Source of the DNA: Flavobacterium psychrophilum
Lineage (GTDB): Bacteria; Bacteroidota; Bacteroidia; Flavobacteriales; Flavobacteriaceae
Assembly: GCA_945878515.1 (NCBI GenBank)
Contig: CAMCTL010000162.1
Span: forward strand, 1 to 7,084
Direction: 5' to 3'
Length of the DNA stretch: 7,084 nt
A program made the translations under genes and the position numbers. The notes under the pieces are model-generated. The model did not search any database, was not told the DNA's origin, and saw only the letters and a program-made list of their open reading frames with translations. Positions 1 to 4,939 of the stretch are shown one piece after another. Numbering within the stretch: position 1 is the stretch's first letter; each line of letters starts with the position of its first letter.

Positions 1-179
1 ATTCCTTGACTGACTTCAATACTTTTGAAATCTTCATTGGCAGACCTAGTTTCGGTAGTTATATTTCCGCTTCCTTTTATTCCATCTCCAAAATTGAAAC
101 CGGAATTGCAAGAAGAAAATAACAATGCCATGATTGCGGCTACAACAAATTTGGTTATTATGGTGATAATTTTAATCAT
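1..179 (-). CDS. GIN-domain (DUF2807) lipoprotein, N-terminal part only
   Basis: Only the first 59 codons lie in the window; the gene continues past the left edge. The protein starts MIKIITIITKF, followed by a hydrophobic stretch and a lipobox-like LFSSC with the candidate lipidated cysteine at residue 24, so it is predicted to be a lipoprotein. After the cysteine comes a glycine-rich linker and then GSGNITTETR (residues 36-45), which resembles the start of the 'head GIN' DUF2807 beta-helix domain common in Bacteroidota. The residues after the cysteine carry no acidic cluster of the kind described as a surface-export signal in flavobacteria, so a periplasm-facing position is my inference. The start codon lies 2 bases after the stop of the PspC-domain gene, indicating translational coupling and a shared role at the envelope. 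The family's biochemical function is not known. The family call is fairly firm despite the truncation. Confidence 0.8.
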   Translation of the reverse strand, partial: MIKIITIITKFVVAAIMALLFSSCNSGFNFGDGIKGSGNITTETRSANEDFKSIEVSQG

Positions 180-181
180 AA

Positions 182-1903
182 CTATTTGTTTTTGATTATT
201 ACTCCGTCTTTATCTACAGACAACCCTTTTTTACTACCTGTTTTATTAACCGTTACTACTTCGCCATTTACGGTTACTGTTGTAGTAACCACACTGTCTA
301 TTTCTTCTCTATTTTCGATAGTAATGTTTTCGGTGTCTTCATTAAAACAATTTTGACATTTTATTTCGTCACGCTCTACCTTGAAAATCTCATTTTCATT
401 CGGATGCCATAAAAAATAGTCACTATCTGTTTCGTCGTAATGAGCTGCAGAGTCATCCATTTTCAGTACAGTTCCCAAAGGTAAGAATAAAGTTATTTCA
501 ATTTCTTGATCACGGAATTTTTCTTTTAAATCGGATAATAAATAATTGTCGAAAACCAATTGGTTACCAATAACTTTATAGCTGTATTTTATTTTTTCGG
601 CTCTTTGTTTGGCTTCAAATAGCGTTTTTCCTTTGGCTTCTTTTTCAATTTGAATGTAAGCCGATTGGGTGTCCGTTTGTGCAATTTTGAAACTAACATT
701 GTTAGAATAAATCACATCTTTTCCTGTTGAATCTATCGTGATTTGAAAATTGTCATTGTCATCAATATTCTTGGTAAAATAATCATTGTGTTTGAATTTT
801 ATCAAAAGCGTGTCTGTTGGTTTCAAATTTAATGTTTCTTTTTTGACAACTCGTCCATCAAACGAAAAGGCAGAGGCTTGTTTTATTCCAATAATTATTG
901 CCAATGAAACTGCAATGATCCAGATAGCCAATAACGTATATTTTGCAATATTCCCTATTGATTTCAATTTGGGAGATAATAATTTGAAACCCAATAATGA
1001 TAAGAAAAAGAATGGAATTCCAACAGCAAAAAACATGATTAATCCAAATGTCCAAACCGGATAATCTGTAAAATTGCCAGCTTCGACAAACTCTCTCCAC
1101 GGCACATCTATTACAGACGACGAGCCTAAAGTAAATACTGCAATAAATAAGGCCGCCAATGTAAATAGACCTGTCATTATCAAAATTACTCCTAGGAATT
1201 TTGAAAAAACTCGTAAAACAGCAATAATAAAATCGCCTAGCGAGCTACCTATTTTTTCGGCTCCCGTTTTTACTCGGTTACCCATTTCGTCATAATTGGC
1301 ATTTTTGAATTTATCCGAAACGTTTTCAAATTCTTCTCTAACCTTTTTTTCAATATTCGAGATGGTTACAGGTTCGCCTGTCATTTCCAGTTTTTCGGCA
1401 GTTGTTTTTGCTTCTGGCATCACTATCCAAAGAATGATATAAGCCAAAACTCCGGTTCCCCATGCAAAAAACATGATTAAAAAGAAGATTCGCAACCAAA
1501 CTTTATCGATTCCAAAATAATGACCCAAACCAGCAAGTACGCCGCCAACCATTCCGTTATCTTTATCTCGGTAGAGTTTTCGATTATTGCCCGAAGTATT
1601 AGATGAAAAATTAGTCGAAGTGTTTCCAATTCCTTCTTCGTCAATTCTGTAATCTTCTGGTTGACCCATTACGGCAATCACTTCGTCAACATCTTTGAGT
1701 CCAACAACGTGTTTCTCTGTTTTTTGTTTTTCGTTCAATAGTTCCGAAACGCGCATTTCAATGTCTTTTATGATCTCATCTTGACCGGATGAATTTGACA
1801 AAGAGCGTTTTATGGCATCGAAATATCGGGTTAGTTTTTGGTATGCATCTTCGTCAATATGGAAGAACATTCCGCCTAAATTTATGTTTACAGTTTTGTT
1901 CAT
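182..1903 (-). CDS. PspC-domain membrane protein with large C-terminal extracytoplasmic domain
   Basis: The product has 573 residues. Residues 1-85 are a soluble, mostly helical N-terminal segment (MNKTVNINLGGMFFHIDEDA onward). Residues about 107-165 form the PspC domain: basic KLYRDKDNGMVGGVLAGLG, then a membrane helix at about 135-162. Further hydrophobic segments lie near 225-258, 283-306 and 321-340. The remainder (about 345-573) is rich in beta-strand-forming residues and probably extracytoplasmic; it carries a CxxC at 516-519. PspC proteins in enterobacteria take part in the phage-shock envelope-stress response, but this architecture is much longer than the roughly 120-residue enterobacterial PspC and its function is not established. 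The start at 1903 was chosen because it lies 2 bases after the padR-family stop; an in-frame extension to 2188 would overlap that gene and gives low-quality sequence. Coupling to a PadR regulator upstream and a GIN lipoprotein downstream suggests a regulated envelope-stress module. Confidence 0.88.
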   Translation of the reverse strand: MNKTVNINLGGMFFHIDEDAYQKLTRYFDAIKRSLSNSSGQDEIIKDIEMRVSELLNEKQKTEKHVVGLKDVDEVIAVMGQPEDYRIDEEGIGNTSTNFSSNTSGNNRKLYRDKDNGMVGGVLAGLGHYFGIDKVWLRIFFLIMFFAWGTGVLAYIILWIVMPEAKTTAEKLEMTGEPVTISNIEKKVREEFENVSDKFKNANYDEMGNRVKTGAEKIGSSLGDFIIAVLRVFSKFLGVILIMTGLFTLAALFIAVFTLGSSSVIDVPWREFVEAGNFTDYPVWTFGLIMFFAVGIPFFFLSLLGFKLLSPKLKSIGNIAKYTLLAIWIIAVSLAIIIGIKQASAFSFDGRVVKKETLNLKPTDTLLIKFKHNDYFTKNIDDNDNFQITIDSTGKDVIYSNNVSFKIAQTDTQSAYIQIEKEAKGKTLFEAKQRAEKIKYSYKVIGNQLVFDNYLLSDLKEKFRDQEIEITLFLPLGTVLKMDDSAAHYDETDSDYFLWHPNENEIFKVERDEIKCQNCFNEDTENITIENREEIDSVVTTTVTVNGEVVTVNKTGSKKGLSVDKDGVIIKNK

Positions 1904-1905
1904 GA

Positions 1906-2238
1906 CTATAGTTTTTGGTTTGTGATTAGGTTTACTGCATCGGACAATTCTGTCCAGGTGCCATTTAATTCGTTTAAAAATGTTTGTCCAATTTCGGTCA
2001 AACCGTAATATTTTCTTGGTGGACCTGATAATGATTCTTCCCAACGGTAGTTGAGTAATCCGTCGTTTTTCAATCGGGTGAGCAGCGGATAAACCGTTCC
2101 CTCCACAACCAATAATTTTGCGTTTTTCAAAGTGTCTAATATTTCTGATGTATATGCTTCTTTGTCTTTTAGAACTGACAAGATGCAAAACTCAAGAACA
2201 CCTTTGCGCATTTGGGCTTTTGTGTTTTCAATGTTCAT
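1906..2238 (-). CDS. PadR-family winged-helix transcriptional regulator
   Basis: This 110-residue protein has the usual length of a short (single-domain plus dimerisation helix) PadR regulator. The winged helix-turn-helix covers about residues 10-88. The diagnostic recognition-helix motif EGTVYPLLTRLKNDGLL is at 46-62, and the beta-wing PPRKYYGLTEIG is at 73-84. A C-terminal helix (about 85-108) would form the dimer. PadR proteins are usually repressors that release DNA on binding a small molecule, and they commonly autoregulate. No ligand can be deduced here. A purine-rich AAGAGAG lies just upstream of the ATG as a plausible ribosome-binding site. The stop is 2 bases before the PspC-domain start, so the regulator and the membrane protein are made together. 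The likely target is its own operon. The family assignment is firm; the target is inferred. Confidence 0.93.
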   Translation of the reverse strand: MNIENTKAQMRKGVLEFCILSVLKDKEAYTSEILDTLKNAKLLVVEGTVYPLLTRLKNDGLLNYRWEESLSGPPRKYYGLTEIGQTFLNELNGTWTELSDAVNLITNQKL

Positions 2239-2256
2239 AACTCTCTTTTTTGTTTT

Positions 2257-2290
2257 TTGATTTGATTAGACTGTTCATTTTTTGATTGAT
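2257..2290. repeat. Two short exact fragments of the 9-bp repeat, upstream of padR
   Basis: In the 58-base gap between the small secreted protein gene and the PadR gene, TTGATTTGATT (2257-2267) and TTTGATTGAT (2281-2290) are each identical to a stretch of the perfect tandem array at 2644-2700. They could be remnants of a second array, parts of a shared binding site, or chance in AT-rich DNA. I see no promoter or hairpin in this gap. Confidence 0.45.
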
Positions 2291-2296
2291 GATTTA

Positions 2297-2638
2297 TTAA
2301 TATTCTGCCATCGCTGTAGCAACTAATTTTATCGAATTTGTGCCATGAAAATTGACCGTATATTGCTCCCCTTCTTCGATAGTAAATGCAATTTTGTTCT
2401 CGCCTTTTTTTAAATTCTTTCTCGAAGAAACTTTGTGCATGCGTTTATCAACTATAAGAATACCATAATGATCCTCTAGATCAACATTAAATCTTAAATT
2501 GATATTCATTTCTTCTTTTGCAGCAATTTTAAATTGATTTTTTTCAATTTTTTTGATTTCAATAATTTTGATTTCTTGAGCTGATAATTTGGTTGTGATT
2601 AAGACCAAAAGTACTGTGATTAAAAGTAGCTTTTTCAT
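2297..2638 (-). CDS. Small secreted protein of unknown function
   Basis: I do not recognise a named family. The 113-residue product begins with a classical Sec signal peptide: MKK, a hydrophobic core of leucine, isoleucine and valine to about residue 15, then TKLSAQ with probable signal-peptidase I cleavage after Ala20. The mature part, about 93 residues, is lysine- and glutamate-rich with alternating hydrophobic residues (for example YGILIVDKRMHKV and ENKIAFTIEEGEQYTVNFHG), consistent with a small beta-sandwich exported to the periplasm or beyond. There is no cysteine and no lipobox in the mature part. It lies between a DUF4870 membrane protein and the PadR-PspC-GIN cluster on the same strand, so it may share their transcript. 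Its start is preceded at only 5 bases by a 9-bp tandem array, which puts its translation signals in an unusual context. The coding call is supported by the signal peptide and by its fit in the gene series. Confidence 0.8.
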   Translation of the reverse strand: MKKLLLITVLLVLITTKLSAQEIKIIEIKKIEKNQFKIAAKEEMNINLRFNVDLEDHYGILIVDKRMHKVSSRKNLKKGENKIAFTIEEGEQYTVNFHGTNSIKLVATAMAEY

Positions 2639-2643
2639 TTTCT

Positions 2644-2700
2644 GATTGATTTGATTGATTTGATTGATTTGATTGATTTGATTGATTTGATTGATTTGAT
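2644..2700. repeat. Perfect 9-bp tandem repeat, 6.3 copies
   Basis: The unit is GATTGATTT on the plus strand (AAATCAATC on the coding strand of the surrounding genes). Six exact copies run from 2644 to 2697, and a further GAT reaches 2700. The array fills 57 of the 67 bases between the DUF4870 stop and the start of the small secreted protein, ending 5 bases before that ATG. No copy differs from the consensus, which suggests recent expansion or ongoing slippage. Confidence 0.97.
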
Positions 2701-2705
2701 GTTGA

Positions 2706-3161
2706 TTATTTTATGAAAGGTATAGTCAATGGATACTCGAATTTTTCTCCATTGGAAGCTTTCACCGAAGCATAAATGATGAGGAAAAATTCGGCAACTT
2801 TCAAGCTTACAAATAGAATAATGGCCATTATTGCTACAATTACAATTCCAGTTATATTTTCTACGCTAAAATGATTTCTCATAAAATCTCCATCATTTAT
2901 TATTGTATCGAATGAGATATTGCTAAAAACTGTGATTAGAAATATAGGAATCGCAATCATTACAAGAACTAAAGAATACAAAAACATACTCAGTTGAAAA
3001 TTTAGAGTTTGTTTTCCATTAAAATCGATAAACTCCGATTTGTTTTTGTTGCTACTCCAAATTAGTATCGGAAAGATATAATTCCCAAAAGGGATACAAT
3101 ATTGACTTAATGTACTCAAATGAGTAAAGGTTGCTAGGTTTTTATTATTTGTTGTTTCCAT
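2706..3161 (-). CDS. DUF4870 (Tic20-like) integral membrane protein
   Basis: The 151-residue product matches the DUF4870 pattern. Its N-terminal region (about 11-36) reads FTHLSTLSQYCIPFGNYIFP and contains a first short membrane segment. A polar stretch ending in FIDFNGKQTLNFQLS (44-58) follows, with the conserved 'N-G-K-Q-[AT]-L-N-F-Q' type motif before the second membrane helix (about 57-79). A third, long hydrophobic segment covers about 103-131, and a short C-terminal tail has the YPLTIPFIK ending. The protein should sit in the inner membrane with three or four passes. The biochemical function of the family is not known. It is the first gene of the leftward series, with a candidate promoter about 30 bases upstream. 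Whether the downstream genes depend on this promoter is not shown by the sequence, although no terminator separates them. Confidence 0.85.
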   Translation of the reverse strand: METTNNKNLATFTHLSTLSQYCIPFGNYIFPILIWSSNKNKSEFIDFNGKQTLNFQLSMFLYSLVLVMIAIPIFLITVFSNISFDTIINDGDFMRNHFSVENITGIVIVAIMAIILFVSLKVAEFFLIIYASVKASNGEKFEYPLTIPFIK

Positions 3162-3190
3162 AGTGTAAAAGTATATAGTAATTTCTTATG

Positions 3191-3198
3191 CAAATATA
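3191..3198 (-). promoter_or_regulatory. Candidate -7 promoter element for the leftward operon
   Basis: Read on the minus strand this is TATATTTG followed by C, an exact fit to the Bacteroidota -7 consensus TAnnTTTG. It would place transcription start about 30 bases or fewer before the DUF4870 ATG at 3161. No clear TTTG (-33) element is present at the usual 17-23 base spacing, so the call rests on the -7 box and its position alone. Confidence 0.5.
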
Positions 3199-3238
3199 TG
3201 GCTAAAAGACAGTATCTTGTATCGCATAGTAGTAAATG

Positions 3239-3258
3239 TTAACAAAATATTAACAAAA
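3239..3258. repeat. Two direct copies of TTAACAAAA, 11 bp apart
   Basis: TTAACAAAA occurs at 3239-3247 and again at 3250-3258, one helical turn apart, in the divergent region between the leftward DUF4870 gene and the rightward DUF4442 gene. The position would suit a regulator binding site acting on either promoter, but AT-rich intergenic DNA makes chance repeats common. Confidence 0.4.
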
Positions 3259-3367
3259 GTGTTTTCAGAGTAAATAGAATGCAGTTTTGTAAAAAACTAT
3301 AATTCAATTAGTTAATTGCTATTTTATGATATGTAAAAAGGAAGTTAATAATAAATACAAAATTTGT

Positions 3368-3375
3368 TATATTTA
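3368..3375 (+). promoter_or_regulatory. Candidate -7 promoter element for the DUF4442 gene
   Basis: TATATTTA is one base off the Bacteroidota TAnnTTTG box and ends 19 bases before the ATG at 3395. No convincing -33 TTTG is seen at the right distance. A weak Shine-Dalgarno-like AAGG lies between it and the start codon. Confidence 0.35.
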
Positions 3376-3394
3376 CAATAAAAAGTAAGGTAAA

Positions 3395-3853
3395 ATGAAA
3401 TTATCCGTATCAAAACTCAACAAATTTCTGTTTTTCAAGTTGCCTTCAGCCTATTTTTGCGGAGTTCGTGTCAAACAATTAGAGCATGATAAATGTATTG
3501 TCACAGTAAAGCACAGTTGGATTAACCAAAATCCTTTTAACTCCATGTATTTTGCAGTACAAGCTATGGCAGCTGAACTTTCTACAGGAGCTTTGGTTAT
3601 GAATTGTATTCAAAATAGTGGCAAAAACATTTCTATGTTGGTAGCCAATAATAAATCCAATTTTTCTAAGAAAGCAACGGGAAGAATTACGTTTGGCTGT
3701 ATGGATGGCCATTTAGCAGCAAAAACTATTCAAGAAGCGATAGAATCAGGTGAAGGAAAAACATTTTGGATGAAATCTATTGGAACGAATGAAAATGGAG
3801 AACAAGTTTCAGAAATGGATTTCGAATGGAGTGTTAAATGTAAATCAAATTAA
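3395..3853 (+). CDS. DUF4442 hotdog-fold protein, putative acyl-CoA thioesterase-like
   Basis: The 152-residue protein has the size and pattern of the DUF4442 family, which belongs to the hotdog-fold thioesterase/dehydratase superfamily. The segment VTVKHSWINQNPFNSMYFAV (36-55) leads into the long central helix (about 50-70, QAMAAELSTGALVM). A helix start of this kind wraps the active-site region in hotdog proteins, and Glu61 in it is a possible catalytic acid, although I cannot confirm this. The later strands are around residues 76-105 and 122-148. There is no signal peptide, so it is cytoplasmic. Thioesterase activity on an acyl-CoA is an inference from the fold; no substrate can be named. 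The gene stands alone, divergent from the leftward operon, and is closed by a strong terminator 20 bases after its stop. Confidence 0.85.
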   Translation: MKLSVSKLNKFLFFKLPSAYFCGVRVKQLEHDKCIVTVKHSWINQNPFNSMYFAVQAMAAELSTGALVMNCIQNSGKNISMLVANNKSNFSKKATGRITFGCMDGHLAAKTIQEAIESGEGKTFWMKSIGTNENGEQVSEMDFEWSVKCKSN

Positions 3854-3872
3854 TTACAAATATTTAAACTAT

Positions 3873-3908
3873 AAAAAAAAGCTTCGCACATTTGAGCGAA
3901 GCTTTTTT
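3873..3908 (+). terminator. Rho-independent terminator after the DUF4442 gene
   Basis: GCTTCGC (3881-3887) and GCGAAGC (3896-3902) form a perfect 7-bp GC-rich stem with an 8-base loop. An A tract (3873-3880) on the left pairs with a T tract (3903-3908) on the right, lengthening the stem and giving the U-rich tail. The A/T symmetry would let it work in both directions, but no leftward gene ends here. Confidence 0.93.
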
Positions 3909-4101
3909 CAAATATAATACAATGTGAATTAATAATAATTTAAAGCCGAAATGACAACCTTAGTTTGTAATAAATTATAACTACACAAATCTAGACAAAC
4001 AAAATCGAGAAAGTCTTAAAATTATATTAAATTTTTTTTCAAATTCGTAAAATTTTATTTTTACAGAAAAATGAATCTAACGTTCCAATCAATTTTACAG
4101 G
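3909..4101. other. AT-rich non-coding stretch upstream of grpE
   Basis: This forms most of the 307-base gap between the DUF4442 gene and grpE. I see no open reading frame of note, no RNA gene fold, and no clear hairpin after the terminator. It contains homopolymeric A/T runs, such as the T tract near 4031-4038. Its length in front of a sigma-54-like promoter would leave room for a distant activator site, but I could not identify one. Confidence 0.5.
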
Positions 4102-4125
4102 TGACAATTTGACATTTTTCAAGTT

Positions 4126-4142
4126 TTGGCAGTACTTTTGCA
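4126..4142 (+). promoter_or_regulatory. Sigma-54 type -24/-12 promoter of grpE-dnaJ
   Basis: TTGGCAGTACTTTTGCA fits the sigma-54 consensus TTGGCACG-N4-TTGCA closely. The invariant GG (4128-4129) and GC (4140-4141) are separated by exactly 10 bases. Transcription would begin near 4153. Two TGACA pentamers (4102-4106 and 4110-4114) lie just upstream and could be regulator half-sites. The match is seen in the sequence; use by RpoN is inferred. Confidence 0.65.
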
Positions 4143-4160
4143 ATAATCAAGAAAATTAAA

Positions 4161-4760
4161 ATGAAGTTCACCAATTTTTTTAAAAATAATTCACGAATGA
4201 CAACTGAAAACAACATAAACGAAGAATTTGTTGATCAAACTCCAATTGAAGGCAATGAAAATAATTCCGATACTGTAGAAACATCAATTGAAGAAAGAGT
4301 AGAAGAGATATCAAAAGAAGAACAATTATTACAAGACTTAGCCTCCGAAAAAGATAAATTCTTGCGTTTATTTGCCGAATTTGAAAACTACAAACGGAGA
4401 ACAGCAAGAGAGCGTATAGAGTTGTTTAAAACGGCTAATCAAGAAGTTTTGCTTGCTTTGTTACCGGTTTTAGATGACTTTGATAGAGCTTTGTCCGAAA
4501 TTAAAAAGACAGACGACAATATTTTAATTCAAGGTGTCGAATTGATTCAAGAAAAATTAAAAAGCACTTTAGTTTCAAAAGGACTAGAGCAAGTCGAAGT
4601 TAATATAGGTGACGCTTTTGATGCCGATTTTGCCGAAGCAATTACTCAAATTCCTTCTCCATCACCCGAAATGAAAGGAAAAATTGTTGATGTAATAGAA
4701 AAAGGATACAAATTGGGTGACAAAATTATACGTTTTCCAAAAGTGGTAATCGGAAACTAA
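4161..4760 (+). CDS. grpE: GrpE, nucleotide exchange factor of DnaK
   Basis: GrpE opens the DnaK nucleotide-binding domain to release ADP, resetting the Hsp70 cycle in the cytoplasm. The 199-residue length is normal. An acidic, low-complexity N-terminus (about 13-50) precedes the long dimerising coiled coil (about 50-115), which includes the family motif FENYKRRTARER (74-85). The beta-domain that contacts DnaK ends in the signature VIEKGYKLGDKIIRFPKVVIG (178-198). The position where many GrpE proteins carry His in 'F-D-x-x-x-H-E-A' is Ala158 here. The ATG at 4161 would leave a leader of only about 8 bases from the predicted sigma-54 start site, so the in-frame ATG at 4197 (Met13, MTTENN) is a serious alternative; the 12 extra residues are basic and aromatic, unlike the acidic tail that follows. 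dnaJ is the next gene. Heat or stress induction would be expected. Confidence 0.96.
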   Translation: MKFTNFFKNNSRMTTENNINEEFVDQTPIEGNENNSDTVETSIEERVEEISKEEQLLQDLASEKDKFLRLFAEFENYKRRTARERIELFKTANQEVLLALLPVLDDFDRALSEIKKTDDNILIQGVELIQEKLKSTLVSKGLEQVEVNIGDAFDADFAEAITQIPSPSPEMKGKIVDVIEKGYKLGDKIIRFPKVVIGN

Positions 4761-4767
4761 AAAATTC

Positions 4768-4817
4768 TAATCCATAAATTCTCCTTAAAATAATAAGGAT
4801 ATTGGAAATTGGGATTA
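4768..4817. repeat. Nested inverted repeats in the grpE-dnaJ gap
   Basis: An inner stem pairs TCCTTA (4782-4787) with TAAGGA (4794-4799) around a 6-base loop. An outer stem pairs TAATCC (4768-4773) with GGATTA (4812-4817). There is no T tract after either, so this is not a standard terminator. It begins 7 bases after the grpE stop and could act as an RNA-stability or processing element that sets the GrpE to DnaJ ratio. Confidence 0.5.
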
Positions 4818-4841
4818 TTAAATTTTGAATTTAATTATGAA

Positions 4842-4902
4842 ATCGCCATTAATATTAATGAGGAGTTTGTTGCAAATAAACACCGATTAAATAAAAGGCG
4901 AT
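4842..4902. repeat. Palindrome and flanking inverted repeat before dnaJ
   Basis: CATTAATATTAATG (4847-4860) is a perfect 14-bp palindrome. The preceding ATCGCC (4842-4847) is complementary to GGCGAT at 4897-4902, so the dnaJ leader could fold into a larger hairpin ending 37 bases before the dnaJ start. Alternatively the palindrome could be a protein-binding site. Both are inferences from symmetry. Confidence 0.4.
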
Positions 4903-4939
4903 AACATATATGACCGCTAAAAAATTATATTTTACATAT

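Noticed and set aside
786..1295. Open frames on the plus strand and another minus frame inside the PspC-domain gene
   Set aside because: They overlap a recognised membrane protein in other frames, show no recognisable domain, and have no matching signals.
182..2188. A longer open frame extending the PspC-domain gene by 95 codons upstream of 1903
   Set aside because: The extension overlaps the well-supported PadR gene in another frame, has low-quality basic sequence, and the protein family begins naturally at MNKTVNINLGG (1903).
2644..2700. CRISPR-like array
   Set aside because: The unit is only 9 bp with no spacers and no cas genes nearby; it is a simple tandem repeat.
3479..3712. Minus-strand open frame within the DUF4442 gene
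   Set aside because: Antisense to a recognised family protein, with no independent support.
4837..4890. Possible 17-codon reading frame in the grpE-dnaJ gap (MKSPLILM...)
   Set aside because: Too short to support, overlaps the palindrome, and has no clear ribosome-binding site; it could be an upstream ORF but nothing in the sequence shows it.
4910..4939. Upstream ATG as the dnaJ start
   Set aside because: It adds ten residues before the canonical DnaJ N-terminus MKKDFYEILG; kept only as an alternative.
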